The translations under genes were made by a program, and so were the position numbers. The notes beneath the pieces are model-generated. The model was not told the DNA's origin. It ran no database searches and worked only from the letters and a program-made list of their open reading frames with translations. Positions 28,994-38,994 of a stretch of 59,163 nt of DNA are shown here, in pieces. Location of the stretch: positions 1 through 59,163 of the forward strand of contig NZ_JAKJIC010000024.1 of the NCBI RefSeq assembly GCF_021864535.1, written 5' to 3'. Position 1 is the first letter of the stretch; every line of letters starts with the position of its first letter. Origin of the DNA: Oryzibacter oryziterrae. GTDB taxonomy: Bacteria; Pseudomonadota; Alphaproteobacteria; Rhizobiales; Pleomorphomonadaceae.

Positions 28994-29965
28994 ATGACCG
29001 ACGCTCTCGACCTCACGCCCAAGCTCGGCGACCTCGCCTTCACCCGTGTCTCCGATCGAGGCTCCCTGATGGAGCCCACCTTTGCCGGAGCGCTGAGCTT
29101 CATGCGTCGCCGCTACACGCGTGATCTCAACGGCGTCGACGTCGCCGTGATGGGCGTGCCGCTCGATCTCGCCACCACCGGCCGCCCGGGCACGCGCTTC
29201 GGACCGCGTGGCATTCGCGCCGCCTCCGCCCACATCGCCTGGTCGTCGCCCTGGCCTTGGGACTTTGATCCCTACGAGGAACTGGCCGTAGTCGACTATG
29301 GCGACTGCGTGTTCGATCCCGGTCGCCAGCAGACCATTCCCGCCGCGATCACGGATGCGGCCCGCACCGTGCTGCAATCGGGCGCCGCACTGCTGTCGCT
29401 CGGCGGCGATCATTTCGTCACCTATCCGCTCCTGAAGGCGCATGCCGAGAAGCACGGCCGCCTGCGCCTCGTCCATTTCGACGCCCATTCGGACACCTGG
29501 GCCGACGAAGGCGACCGCATCGACCACGGCACCATGCTCTGGTACGCCACCCGCGACGGCTTGGTCGACCCCGCCCATTCCGTCCAGATCGGCATTCGCA
29601 CGCACAATCCCGATACGCTCGGCTTTTCCGTCCTCGACGCGCGCGACGTCCATCGCTCCGGCCCGGATGTCATCGCCGACCGCGTGCGCGCCATTGTCGG
29701 CGACGAGCCTTGCTACATCACCTTCGACATCGATTGCCTTGACCCGTCTGCCGCCCCCGGCACGGGCACGCCCGTAGTCGGTGGCCTCTCCACCTGGCAG
29801 GCCCAGGAAATCCTGCGCGGGCTCGCCGGCATCAACGTGGTCGGCATGGACGTCGTCGAAGTGTCGCCCCCCTTCGACACCGCCGAGATCACTGCCCTTG
29901 CCGCCGCCACGATCGCCAACGACCTCATCGCCCTGCACGCCATTGCCCGCCGCAAGGCCAGATGA
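28994..29965 (+). CDS. speB: Agmatinase-like ureohydrolase
   Basis: Mn2+ enzyme of the arginase/agmatinase superfamily, expected to split agmatine into putrescine and urea; guanidinobutyrase is an alternative. The 323-residue protein has the full metal centre: H140 in GGDH, D163-A-H165-x-D167 in FDAHSDTW, and D245-x-D247 in FDIDCLDPSAAPGTGTP. The ATG at 28994 has an AGGGGGAT site; a frame extension upstream is not family-like. The stop overlaps the next frame closely, so it is co-transcribed with a polyamine-type binding protein. The divergent LuxR regulator may control both. Confidence 0.88.
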   Translation: MTDALDLTPKLGDLAFTRVSDRGSLMEPTFAGALSFMRRRYTRDLNGVDVAVMGVPLDLATTGRPGTRFGPRGIRAASAHIAWSSPWPWDFDPYEELAVVDYGDCVFDPGRQQTIPAAITDAARTVLQSGAALLSLGGDHFVTYPLLKAHAEKHGRLRLVHFDAHSDTWADEGDRIDHGTMLWYATRDGLVDPAHSVQIGIRTHNPDTLGFSVLDARDVHRSGPDVIADRVRAIVGDEPCYITFDIDCLDPSAAPGTGTPVVGGLSTWQAQEILRGLAGINVVGMDVVEVSPPFDTAEITALAAATIANDLIALHAIARRKAR

Positions 29966-29979
29966 CCGGAGACTTTGCC

Positions 29980-31065
29980 ATGAAGCCCTTGCTTGCCCGC
30001 ATGCTCGCCACCGTCTGCGTCCTGTGCGCCGGACCGGTTCACGCCGAAACGCTCAACATCTACAACTGGGCCGACTATTTCGGCGAAAAGACCGTCGACG
30101 ACTTCAAGGCAGAGACCGGCGTCGGCGTCACGCTCGACTATTTCGACTCCAACGAAACTCTGGAAACCAAGATGCTGACCGGCGGCAGCGGCTACGACCT
30201 GGTCTTCCCGGCCACGTCCAACGCCCAGCGGGAGTTTGCCGCCGGCGCACTGGCCCCGATCGACCCCACACGCCTCAAGAATTACGGTAATCTCGATCCG
30301 GCCATCCTGAAGGCGCTCGACGCCGTGCCCGGTGGCCGGCAGATGGGCGTGCCCTATACCTGGGGCACCATCGGCATCGCCTATAACGTCGACAAGGTGA
30401 AGCAACGGCTCGGCGTCGATCACCTCGACAGCCTCGACGTCTTCTTCAAGCCGGAGACCGCCGCCAAACTTTCGGACTGCGGCATGGTCATGCTGGATTC
30501 CCCGCTGGAGATCTCCGCCGTCACCCTCAACTATCTCGGCGCCGCCCCCTATGGCGAGGACAAGGACGCCCTCGCCAAGGCGGAAACCCTGCTGGAAGCC
30601 ACGACCAAGTCACTGCGTTATTTCAACAATCAGCGCGCCACCAACGATCTGGCCAGCGGCGACATCTGCGCCGCCCTGATCTATAGCGGCGACGCCTGGA
30701 TCGCCAAATCGCGCGCCGAGGAAGCGCATAACGGCGTCGTCATCGACTATGCCATACCGCGCGAGGGCACGCTGATGTGGGTCGACCTGATGGCAATCCC
30801 GGCCGATGCGCCCCATGCCGATCAGGCCTACCGCTTCATCGACTACATGCTGCGCCCCGAGGTCATGGCCGGCGTGACCGATTTCGTCGGTTTTGCCAAC
30901 GCCAATGCCGCAGCCACGCCCCAGGTCGACCCGGCCATCACCGGCAACCCTGCCCTCTACCCCGACCCGACCACCATGGCCCACCTGTTCCCGGACAAAT
31001 CGGTCGACGCCGGGCTCTTGCGCGAACGCACGCGCATGTGGACGAAGGTGAAGACGGGCATGTGA
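29980..31065 (+). CDS. Spermidine/putrescine-type ABC transporter substrate-binding protein
   Basis: Periplasmic binding protein of the PotD/PotF type, 361 residues. It has a signal peptide (MKPLLARMLATVCVLCAGPVHA), then the family opening ETLNIYNWADYFGEKTVDDF, and later YDLVFPATSNAQREF, PYTWGTIGIAYN and SGDAWIAKSRAEEAHNGVVIDYAIPREG, which are close to PotF. I chose the ATG at 29980 because GGAG stands eight bases ahead; an ATG at 29962 overlaps the agmatinase stop. No permease or ATPase gene is nearby, so it must partner a transporter encoded elsewhere or act as a sensor protein. Co-transcription with agmatinase suggests putrescine or agmatine as ligand. Confidence 0.9.
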   Translation: MKPLLARMLATVCVLCAGPVHAETLNIYNWADYFGEKTVDDFKAETGVGVTLDYFDSNETLETKMLTGGSGYDLVFPATSNAQREFAAGALAPIDPTRLKNYGNLDPAILKALDAVPGGRQMGVPYTWGTIGIAYNVDKVKQRLGVDHLDSLDVFFKPETAAKLSDCGMVMLDSPLEISAVTLNYLGAAPYGEDKDALAKAETLLEATTKSLRYFNNQRATNDLASGDICAALIYSGDAWIAKSRAEEAHNGVVIDYAIPREGTLMWVDLMAIPADAPHADQAYRFIDYMLRPEVMAGVTDFVGFANANAAATPQVDPAITGNPALYPDPTTMAHLFPDKSVDAGLLRERTRMWTKVKTGM

Positions 31066-31085
31066 GCCCCGTTCGGAACAAAAAA

Positions 31086-31113
31086 GCCCGCCCGCGATCC
31101 CTCGCAGGCGGGC
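31086..31113. terminator. Bidirectional terminator between the binding protein and pyc
   Basis: GCCCGCC-c-GCGA and TCGC-a-GGCGGGC pair around a TCCC loop, flanked by an A-run on the left and TTTCATTTTT on the right. It suits the convergent genes on both sides. Confidence 0.75.
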
Positions 31114-31139
31114 ATTTCATTTTTCACCGAGCCAGAGCC

Positions 31140-34100
31140 TCAGGCGGCGAACACCACCAGCAGGTCCTTGGCGTCGATCTGCGCGCCGGCGCTCACCACC
31201 ACTTCGGCGATGGTGCCGTCGCGTTCGGCGTGGATCGAGGTTTCCATCTTCATGGCCTCGATGGAGAGCAGCACGTCGCCCGCCTTCACCGCCTGGCCTT
31301 CCTTCACCGCCAGCGTCGAGACGACGCCCGGCATCGGGGCGGCCACATGGTTGGGGTTGGCCTCATCGGCCTTGCGGCGCACATGCTTGGCGGTCGCGGC
31401 CACCGAGCGGTTCGGCACGCGCACCATGCGCGGCTGGCCGTTCAGCTCGAAGAACACGCGCACCATGCCCTCGTCGTCCACCTCGCCGATGGCCTGGCAG
31501 ATCAGCACAAGCGACTTACCCTTTTCGAGCTCGATGGACAGTTCATCGCCCGGCTGCATGCCGTAGAAATAGACCGGCGTCGGCAGCACCGAGGTGGGGC
31601 CATAGGTATCCTGCGTCTTGGCAAAATCGAGGAACACCTTGGGATACATGAGGTAAGCGGCAAGTTCGAGATCGTCGACCGGATGGCCGAGCTTGCTCGA
31701 AAGCGCAGCCCGCTCCGCGTCGAGATCGACGGAGGGGATCAGCGAACCGGGGCGCACCACAACCGGCTCTTCGCCCTTGAGGATCTTCTTCTGCAGCTCC
31801 GCCGGCCAGCCTCCCGGCGGCTGGCCGAGGTCGCCGTGGAACATCTGCACCACGCTCTCGGGGAAGGACACGTCCTTGCCCGGATCCAGCACGTCAGCCG
31901 GAGTGAGGCCCGACGACACCATGACCAGCGCCATGTCGCCGACCACCTTGGACGACGGCGTCACCTTGACGATGTCGCCGAACATCTTGTTCACGTCGGC
32001 ATACATCTGCGCCACTTCGTGCCAGCGCGTCTCAAGGCCGAGCGAACGGGCCTGTTCCTTGAGATTGGTAAACTGGCCGCCGGGCATCTCGTGCAGATAG
32101 ACTTCCGAGGCCGGCCCCTTGAGATCGCTCTCGAAGGCCGCATAGGAGTTGCGCACCGCTTCCCAGTAGAAGGAAATGCGGCGGATGGCCTGCTGGTCGA
32201 GCCCGGTTGCCCGCGGCCCGCCTTCCAGCGCCGCCACGATCGAGCCGAGACAGGGCTGCGAGGTGTTGCCCGAGAAGGCGTCCATGGCTGCATCCACAGC
32301 ATCGACGCCTTCTTCGGCCGCCACCAGCACCGAAGCTGCGGCAATTCCGGACGTGTCATGCGTGTGGAAATGCAGCGGCAGGTCGGTGGATTCGCGCAGC
32401 GCCTTGAACAGCACCCGCGCGGCCGCCGGCTTCAGCAGGCCCGCCATGTCCTTGATGCCGATGATGTGCGCGCCGGCCCGTTCGAGTTCCTTGGCCAGAC
32501 TCACATAATACTTGAGGTCATACTTGGCGCGGTTCGGGTCGAGAATGTCGCCCGTGTAGCAGATCGCCGCCTCGCACACCTTGCCCGAATCGAGCACGGC
32601 GTCGAGCGACACGCGCATGTTCTCCACCCAGTTCAGGCAGTCGAACACGCGGAACACGTCGACGCCCGCATCCGCCGCCTGCTTGACGAAGAAGCGCACG
32701 ACATTGTCGGCGTAATTCTTGTAGCCGACGCCGTTGGAGCCGCGCAGCAGCATCTGCAGCAGGATGTTCGGTGCCTTGTCGCGCACCTTGGCCAGACGCT
32801 CCCACGGATCTTCCGTCAGGAAGCGCATGGCCACGTCAAAGGTGGCGCCGCCCCAGCATTCCAGGCTGAACAGCCCCGGCAGCGAGCGGGCATAGGCCTC
32901 GGCGATCGAGGCGATGTCATGGGTGCGCATGCGTGTCGCCAGCAGCGACTGATGGCCGTCACGCATGGTGGTGTCGGTGATCAGCACCCGCTTCTGCTCG
33001 CGCATCCACTTGGCAAGCGCTTCCGGCCCGCGCGACTTCAACAGGTCGCGCGTGCCCGGCTGCACGCCGGCGTCGAAGAAGGGCACCACCGGGCCGTGAC
33101 CCAGCACAGGCTTCGGCCGCTTGCGCGTCTCCGGATGACCGTTGACGGTGACGTCGGCCACATAGGTGAGCAGCTTGGTCGCCCGGTCGCGCCGCTTGAC
33201 CGTCGAGAACAGCTCCGGCGTCTCGTCGATGAAGCGCGTGGTATAGCGGTTCGACTGGAACTTCGGATGGGTGATGATGCTTTCGAGGAAGGTGAGATTG
33301 GTCGCCACGCCGCGGATGCGGAACTCGCGCAGCGCCCGCATCATGCGCACGATCGCCTCTTCGGCCGACGGCGCCCAGGCGGTCACCTTCTCCAGCAGCG
33401 GGTCGTAATAGCGCGTGATCACCGCGCCGGCATAGGCCGTGCCGCCGTCGAGGCGGATGCCGAAGCCGGTCGCGCCGCGATAGGCGGTGATGCGGCCATA
33501 GTCCGGAATGAAATTCTGCTCCGGATCCTCGGTGGTGATGCGGCACTGCAGCGCGTGGCCGTTGAGCTTGATCGCCTCCTGCGCCGGCACGCCCGACTCC
33601 GGCGTGCCGATGGCCGCGCCTTCGAGGATGTGGATCTGCGCCTTGACGATGTCGATGCCGGTCACTTCCTCGGTGACGGTATGCTCCACCTGGATGCGCG
33701 GGTTCACTTCGATGAAGTAGAACTGGCCGGTATCCGAATCCATCAGGAACTCGACCGTGCCGGCGCCATAGTAATTGGTCGCCTTGGCGATCCTCACGCC
33801 ATAGCCGGTGATCTCGGCGCGCTGCTCCTCGGTGAGATAGGGCGCAGGGGCGCGCTCGACCACCTTCTGATGGCGGCGCTGCACCGAGCAGTCGCGCTCG
33901 AACAGGTGGACGACATTGCCGTGCTTGTCGCCCAGCACCTGCACTTCCACGTGACGGGCCCGTTCCACGAGCTTTTCGAGATAGACCTCGTCCTTGCCGA
34001 AGGCCGCCTTGGCCTCGCGCTTGGCGGTCACCACTTCCTTCAGCAGTGTCGCCTCGTCGCGGATCACGCGCATGCCGCGCCCGCCGCCGCCCCAGGAGGC

Positions 34101-34580
34101 CTTCAGCATCACCGGATAGCCGATGCGCTTGGCCTCGGCCTTCACGGTTTCCATGTCGTCGGGCAGCGGGTCGGTCGCCGGCATCACCGGCACGCCGGCT
34201 TCGATGGCGAGATTGCGCGCTGCCACCTTGTTGCCGAGCTGGCGCATGGTGTCGGGCGACGGGCCGATGAAGGTGATGCCGGCGTCGGCGCAGGCCTCGG
34301 CAAATTCCGGGCTCTCCGACAGCAGGCCGTAGCCCGGATGGATGGCGTCCACCTTGGCTTCCTTGGCCACCCGCAGGATCTCGGCGATCGACAGATAGGC
34401 CTCGATCGGGCCCATGCCCTTGCCGATCTGATAGGCTTCGTCCGCTTTAAATCGATGTAGTGCGAGTTTGTCTTCCTCGGCGAACACGGCGACTGTCTTC
34501 AGCCCCAGTTCGTTGGCCGCACGGAACACGCGGATCGCGATTTCGGAACGATTAGCGACGAGTAACTTTTTGATCGCCAC
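31140..34580 (-). CDS. pyc: Pyruvate carboxylase
   Basis: Biotin enzyme that makes oxaloacetate from pyruvate, bicarbonate and ATP. The 1146-residue chain has all domains in order: biotin carboxylase (about 1-455, with KASWGGGGRGMRVI and FIEVNPRIQVEHTVTEE), carboxyltransferase (about 530-800, with TTMRDGHQSLLATRMRT and HFHTHDTSG), the PYC tetramerisation region, and a C-terminal biotinyl domain with the biotin lysine K1111 in EAMKMET. It starts with GTG at 34580 (MAIKKLLVANRSEIAIR is the family N-terminus), preceded by AGGGGG. A perfect palindrome lies 165 bp upstream. It refills the C4 pool, complementing the ethylmalonyl-CoA pathway. Confidence 0.97.
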   Translation of the reverse strand: MAIKKLLVANRSEIAIRVFRAANELGLKTVAVFAEEDKLALHRFKADEAYQIGKGMGPIEAYLSIAEILRVAKEAKVDAIHPGYGLLSESPEFAEACADAGITFIGPSPDTMRQLGNKVAARNLAIEAGVPVMPATDPLPDDMETVKAEAKRIGYPVMLKASWGGGGRGMRVIRDEATLLKEVVTAKREAKAAFGKDEVYLEKLVERARHVEVQVLGDKHGNVVHLFERDCSVQRRHQKVVERAPAPYLTEEQRAEITGYGVRIAKATNYYGAGTVEFLMDSDTGQFYFIEVNPRIQVEHTVTEEVTGIDIVKAQIHILEGAAIGTPESGVPAQEAIKLNGHALQCRITTEDPEQNFIPDYGRITAYRGATGFGIRLDGGTAYAGAVITRYYDPLLEKVTAWAPSAEEAIVRMMRALREFRIRGVATNLTFLESIITHPKFQSNRYTTRFIDETPELFSTVKRRDRATKLLTYVADVTVNGHPETRKRPKPVLGHGPVVPFFDAGVQPGTRDLLKSRGPEALAKWMREQKRVLITDTTMRDGHQSLLATRMRTHDIASIAEAYARSLPGLFSLECWGGATFDVAMRFLTEDPWERLAKVRDKAPNILLQMLLRGSNGVGYKNYADNVVRFFVKQAADAGVDVFRVFDCLNWVENMRVSLDAVLDSGKVCEAAICYTGDILDPNRAKYDLKYYVSLAKELERAGAHIIGIKDMAGLLKPAAARVLFKALRESTDLPLHFHTHDTSGIAAASVLVAAEEGVDAVDAAMDAFSGNTSQPCLGSIVAALEGGPRATGLDQQAIRRISFYWEAVRNSYAAFESDLKGPASEVYLHEMPGGQFTNLKEQARSLGLETRWHEVAQMYADVNKMFGDIVKVTPSSKVVGDMALVMVSSGLTPADVLDPGKDVSFPESVVQMFHGDLGQPPGGWPAELQKKILKGEEPVVVRPGSLIPSVDLDAERAALSSKLGHPVDDLELAAYLMYPKVFLDFAKTQDTYGPTSVLPTPVYFYGMQPGDELSIELEKGKSLVLICQAIGEVDDEGMVRVFFELNGQPRMVRVPNRSVAATAKHVRRKADEANPNHVAAPMPGVVSTLAVKEGQAVKAGDVLLSIEAMKMETSIHAERDGTIAEVVVSAGAQIDAKDLLVVFAA

Positions 34581-34744
34581 GCCTTTACCCCCTGTGGTGG
34601 GAACCCTCTGCCCATTCCTCTAGCAGGCTCACATGCGCCTGTCAGCGTTCGCCTCGGCAAAGCGGCTCGATTGCGCTCGGGGGACAGCGCTTCCGACCCC
34701 TAGCCGAAAACGCAGCTCCCGGCACCGCGCCGCTTCGTCACATC

Positions 34745-34767
34745 CTGCAAATCTGGCGGATTTGCAG
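34745..34767. promoter_or_regulatory. Perfect palindrome CTGCAAATC-N5-GATTTGCAG upstream of pyc
   Basis: Nine-base arms match exactly around the spacer TGGCG. It lies 165 bp upstream of the pyc start in a 394-bp non-coding region and looks like a dimeric repressor or activator site. The TTTGCA core is related to the motif between ecm and ccr, but the similarity is short. Confidence 0.45.
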
Positions 34768-34833
34768 CGCTTTCTCAACACTGTCTTGAAGCGACTTGCA
34801 AGGGGTCCATGAGTCGCAGGAATGGGTTATGCG

Positions 34834-34861
34834 ACTTGTGCATAGGTGATTTCCCACAAGT
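34834..34861. repeat. Inverted repeat ACTTGTG/CACAAGT with flanking GCGACTTG copies
   Basis: ACTTGTG at 34834 and CACAAGT at 34855 are exact inverted copies 14 bp apart, each followed by GCAT. A second GCGACTTG occurs about 40 bp upstream, near 34790. The rest of this 394-bp gap between pyc and opgH shows no gene. Confidence 0.3.
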
Positions 34862-34919
34862 GCATGGCGTAAAGTCACAAAGTCCGGACCCAAGTGTCCG
34901 AAGCCGCCTCAACAACGCA

Positions 34920-34949
34920 AAAGGCGCGCCCCCGAGAGGACGCGCCTTT
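34920..34949 (-). terminator. Terminator of the opgGH operon
   Basis: AAAGGCGCG and CGCGCCTTT pair perfectly around a 12-base loop, 26 bp past the opgH stop; on the minus strand the stem runs into T-containing sequence. Confidence 0.65.
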
Positions 34950-34974
34950 CCAAACTCACAGGCGGTCGCAGCGC

Positions 34975-37146
34975 TCACTGCGCGGCGACGGACCCAAGCG
35001 AAGCCAGCGGCTTGCGCTTCAGCGCTTCGAGAAGATGCGGCGTTGCGATCAGCGTCGCCCGCTCCTTGGAATCGAGGAAGGACACGGCCTCCTCCACCGA
35101 TTCCGCCTCGTTCACCTTGGCTGCCACCAGCGCCGACACCGGGTCGACACGGCCGCGCGGACGCGGTGCCATGTGGTCGACGATGGCAAGATGCTGCACA
35201 TTCCAGGCCGGATCGGCCACCAGCGTCACGATATCGGGCGCCTCGCTGAGGATCGCCTCATAGGCCGGACGAACCTCTTCCATGCGTTCGCGGATCTGCG
35301 GCGTCGTCTTCTCTTCCGGCGTGCGCAGCAGGCCCAGCCGCTTGATGAAGCGACCGACGACCATCGACCCCGTCAGGCCGGAAATCGGCACCGCCAGCAG
35401 CATGCCGATCAGTGCCGGCGACAACCAGGCGAGCAGCACCCAGCTGTCTGCATAGGCGGCTGCCGTCATCGCCATGCCGATCAGCACATGCCAGCGATGG
35501 CGCGCCACCAGTTCCTTGAGCGGCAACCCGCCGTCGTCGCGCCGCTGCGGCTTCCAGCCGGCATCGCGCCGCATCAGGATCTCGCTCACCGCGCCGGTCT
35601 GGATCAGCATCATGATCGGCGCGATCAGGGCCGACACGAAGGCCTCGAAGACGAAGCTCAGGATCAGCCCCAGCACCCCGCCGGACGCCCGCCGCTGCTC
35701 GCGATCGAACAGGAAGGCGATCAGCCCGAGCACCTTGGGCACGAACAGCACCGACATGGTCAGCCCGAACAGCGCGAGCGCGCGCTCGGCGTCGATGCGC
35801 GGCCAGGATGGGAACAGCTGGAACTCGTCCTTGAAATATTCGGGGCGAATGTAATGGGCCTGCAGAGTCAGGGCAAAACCGGCCAGGATCAGCAGCAGCC
35901 AGAGCGGCGAGGCCAGGTAGGACATGATGCCGGTCAGGATGTGCATGCGCGAGATCCAGTGCAGGCCCTTGGCCCCGATCACCTTCACATGCTGCAGATT
36001 GCCCTGGCACCAGCGCCGGTCGCGGATGGCGAGGTCGACCAGCGACGGCGGGCTTTCCTCGAAGGACCCATTGAGATCGTCGGCGATGATCACGTTCCAG
36101 CCAGCCCGCCGAATCAGCGCCGCCTCGACGAAGTCGTGGCTCATGATATGGCCGCCGAAGGGCGCCTTGCCTGGCAGCTCCGGCAAACCGGCGCATTCGA
36201 GGAAGGCCGCGCGCCGGATGATGGCGTTGTGGCCCCAGAAGTTGCCTTCCTTCTGCACCCACCAGCTCAGCCCGGTGCCCACCACCGGCCCGTAGACGCG
36301 GCCGGCGAACTGCTGCAGCCGCGCCACGATGGTGGTGCCGTTGACGAGCTGGGGAATGGTCTGGATCAGGCCGGCATCCGGATCGGCTTCCATGCGCCGC
36401 GCCAGCTCGACGATCGTGTGACCGTCCATCAGGCTGTCGGCGTCGAGCACCAGGAGGTGATCATAGGCGCTCGCCCAGCGGCGGCAGAAGTCGGCCACAT
36501 TGCCCGCCTTCTTGGCCGTGTTGTTGCGGCGGCGGCGATAATAGATGCGCGTGGTGCGCCCGAGACGACGGCGCGCCAGCAGCAGAGCGGTCTCTTCCTG
36601 CAGCACCACTTCCGGGTCGGTGGTGTCGGCCAGCACGAACCAGTCGAAGGCATGGCTCTGCCCCAGCGACTCCACGTCGCGCGCCATGGCCTCGATAGAG
36701 GCGAAGACGCGGGATGGGTCCTCGTTATAGGTCGGCATCAGCATGGCCGTGCGCTTGGTCAGGCGCGTGCTGGCCACCGGCTTGGCCGGCCGGAAATGCC
36801 GCGTCACGATCGTCAGGAAGCCGAACACCGAGGCCACCGACGACAGGGCAATCCAGGCGAAGGTGATGGTGAACAACACCAGCACCACCCACTCGATCGG
36901 TGTCACGTCGCCGAGCGCCAGCACCGAGTACATTTCATTGAAGGCATAGCCGAGCAACAGCGCCGTCCCGCCCAGCACGGCCAAGCGCCGCAGCCAGCTC
37001 GACCGGCTCGATCGGTTCACCAGCTTGCGGCGGCTCTTGCGGTCGAAACGCGACAGGTTCTGCGGCGGCATCTCGCCGGGGGTCTCCGACGGCATGCCCG
37101 CAATCAGTTCGCCCCCGTGCAGCAGTTTGTTGATCACGCCGTCCAT
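34975..37146 (-). CDS. opgH: Osmoregulated periplasmic glucan glucosyltransferase OpgH
   Basis: Inner-membrane family-2 glycosyltransferase that polymerises UDP-glucose into the backbone of osmoregulated periplasmic glucans and exports it. The 723-residue protein has two N-terminal helices (about 53-72 and 85-112), a cytosolic catalytic domain ([76 protein letters not shown]) and several C-terminal helices. All glycosyltransferase signatures are intact. It overlaps opgG by 13 bases, so translation is coupled. The pair replaces the cyclic-glucan synthase (NdvB) route used by many rhizobia; whether ndvB also exists here is unknown. Confidence 0.95.
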   Translation of the reverse strand: MDGVINKLLHGGELIAGMPSETPGEMPPQNLSRFDRKSRRKLVNRSSRSSWLRRLAVLGGTALLLGYAFNEMYSVLALGDVTPIEWVVLVLFTITFAWIALSSVASVFGFLTIVTRHFRPAKPVASTRLTKRTAMLMPTYNEDPSRVFASIEAMARDVESLGQSHAFDWFVLADTTDPEVVLQEETALLLARRRLGRTTRIYYRRRRNNTAKKAGNVADFCRRWASAYDHLLVLDADSLMDGHTIVELARRMEADPDAGLIQTIPQLVNGTTIVARLQQFAGRVYGPVVGTGLSWWVQKEGNFWGHNAIIRRAAFLECAGLPELPGKAPFGGHIMSHDFVEAALIRRAGWNVIIADDLNGSFEESPPSLVDLAIRDRRWCQGNLQHVKVIGAKGLHWISRMHILTGIMSYLASPLWLLLILAGFALTLQAHYIRPEYFKDEFQLFPSWPRIDAERALALFGLTMSVLFVPKVLGLIAFLFDREQRRASGGVLGLILSFVFEAFVSALIAPIMMLIQTGAVSEILMRRDAGWKPQRRDDGGLPLKELVARHRWHVLIGMAMTAAAYADSWVLLAWLSPALIGMLLAVPISGLTGSMVVGRFIKRLGLLRTPEEKTTPQIRERMEEVRPAYEAILSEAPDIVTLVADPAWNVQHLAIVDHMAPRPRGRVDPVSALVAAKVNEAESVEEAVSFLDSKERATLIATPHLLEALKRKPLASLGSVAAQ

Positions 37147-38714
37147 CTAAAGACCCAGGTTTCCGCGTTTTCCCCTGCAGCAAAGGCAAGAGCCGCATTG
37201 ATCTCGATGAGGTTCTCGTTGCCCGGATCGAGTTCGAAGCTCAGCCTCAGCCCACCGGTCTGCGGATTGTCGCCGATCACCACGTTGCTGACCGTGCCCT
37301 TGGACGATTGCACCGTGGCCTTGGGCGCCCCGAGCTTGGCCCGATCGACGCCCTCGTAGAACATGTAGTCGACCACGAACAGCCGCACAGGCGACGGACC
37401 GCCGACGCCGGCGCGCCCGGAGCGCGTCGCCGCCACATAGGCAATGCCGTCGGCAATGGCCGGATCGCCACCCCAGGACATGCGATAGGCGAAGAAGAAT
37501 TCCGAACCGGCGGGGATCTTGTCCTTCGGCGCCCAGTAGGCGACGATATTGTCATGGATTTCCGAAACCGTCGGGATCTCCACCAGCGTCACCGCGCCGG
37601 CGCCCCAGTCGCCCACCGGTTCGATCCACAGGCTCGGCCGCTTCTCGTAACCGGCTTCCAGATCCTCGAAGGACGTGAAGTTGCGCGAGCGCTGAATCAG
37701 GCCGAAGCCGCGCGGGCTGCGATCCTGGAAGGCAGAGACCTGCAGTTCCTTCGGATTGGCCAGCGGCCGCCACAGCCGGTCGCCATGGCCGGTCATCATC
37801 AGCAAGCCGTCCGAATCATGCACTTCCGGCCGGAAGTCGTCGATCTCGGTGCGACCGTTGCTGGAGAAATAGAACATCGACGTGCCCGGCGCGAGGCCCA
37901 CCTTGTCGAGGTCGGCACGCGGGAACAGCTGCGCCTCCACGTCGATCTGGGTCGTCTCGCCCGGACGCACGGTGAAGCGATAGGCACCGGCCGTCGAGGG
38001 GCTGTCGAGCAGCGCATTGACCACGCAGGTGTCGGAGCCGGCCACGGGCGTCTCCACCCAGAAGGCCCGGAAGATCGGAAATTCCTCGCCTTCGGCGTCG
38101 GCCGTCTTCAGCGCCAGACCGCGCGCCGACAGGCCGTAGACCTGGCCCTTGCCGAGCGAACGGAAGTAGCTGGCGCCCTGGAACACCATGACTTCGTCGA
38201 AATAGTCGGGCCGGTTGATCGGCGCATGCAGGCGGAAGCCCGAGAAACCGATATCATCGGTCGGAATCGGCTGCGGCACCAGCGGGCCATAGGAGAACAG
38301 GTTGGGGTTATAGGCGAGATGCGTCGCCTGCCCGTTCTCGACGATGGCAATCTCGACCGGCTCGCGGAAATAGGAGCCGCGGTGGAAGAGCTGCATCTGA
38401 TAGGGCAGCCCCTTGTCGGCCCAGACGCTCAGCTCCGGCTTGAAGCGGATGTCGCGATACTGGTCGTAGCTCAGATTGTCGAGGATCTGCGGCATCGAGG
38501 CGTCGGGCGCCTCGTAGGCCTTCTTGGCCAGGGCCCGTGCCAGATCCGCCACGGTCGAGCGCGTGAATGGGCCCGAGAGAGCGAAATGCGCCTGCGTGTC
38601 CGCCAGTGCTGCCGGTGCGACACCGGTCGCGGCAACGACGGCCCCCACGGCCTTCAGCGCCCCCTTCAAAAATCCGCGGCGATCAAAATCCCGGTTTCCG
38701 AAAATCGCGTCCAC
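37134..38714 (-). CDS. opgG: Periplasmic glucan biosynthesis protein OpgG/OpgD family
   Basis: Periplasmic protein needed to branch or process osmoregulated glucans. The 526-residue product has a twin-arginine signal ([28 protein letters not shown]), as OpgD proteins do, whereas E. coli OpgG uses a Sec signal. The large beta-sandwich MdoG domain follows, with [59 protein letters not shown] and a C-terminal immunoglobulin-like part. The start is GTG at 38714 with GGAG six bases upstream. Because it precedes opgH in one operon I name it opgG, but by its signal type opgD is possible. Confidence 0.93.
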   Translation of the reverse strand: MDAIFGNRDFDRRGFLKGALKAVGAVVAATGVAPAALADTQAHFALSGPFTRSTVADLARALAKKAYEAPDASMPQILDNLSYDQYRDIRFKPELSVWADKGLPYQMQLFHRGSYFREPVEIAIVENGQATHLAYNPNLFSYGPLVPQPIPTDDIGFSGFRLHAPINRPDYFDEVMVFQGASYFRSLGKGQVYGLSARGLALKTADAEGEEFPIFRAFWVETPVAGSDTCVVNALLDSPSTAGAYRFTVRPGETTQIDVEAQLFPRADLDKVGLAPGTSMFYFSSNGRTEIDDFRPEVHDSDGLLMMTGHGDRLWRPLANPKELQVSAFQDRSPRGFGLIQRSRNFTSFEDLEAGYEKRPSLWIEPVGDWGAGAVTLVEIPTVSEIHDNIVAYWAPKDKIPAGSEFFFAYRMSWGGDPAIADGIAYVAATRSGRAGVGGPSPVRLFVVDYMFYEGVDRAKLGAPKATVQSSKGTVSNVVIGDNPQTGGLRLSFELDPGNENLIEINAALAFAAGENAETWVFRWTA

Positions 38715-38994
38715 AGTTGCTCCACTCGAAATCGCGGCTATGCCTCAAGCAAGTCAGGCTATTGCCAAACTATGCCCAGAAAAAGATGAACGACCCTTTT
38801 CAGGACGAAAACTCTACTGGGTTTCCCGTTGGCCCATATGCGGCAGGCCGCGATCCAGAGCACCTTGGGAGGTCCCCTCACCTCCTGCGCTCCGCACCGT
38901 CTGCAAGCCGTCCGAACCTGTCTCGCTCAGCATGCCCTTTGGATATCAGACCCGTACCATTGTGCAAGGCAACATGCGCAGCCGAAACGATTAT

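Noticed and set aside
30777-34460. A 1227-codon open frame antisense to pyruvate carboxylase
   Set aside because: Mirror of the codon bias of pyc. No domain, no ribosome site, and it crosses the terminator at 31086-31113.
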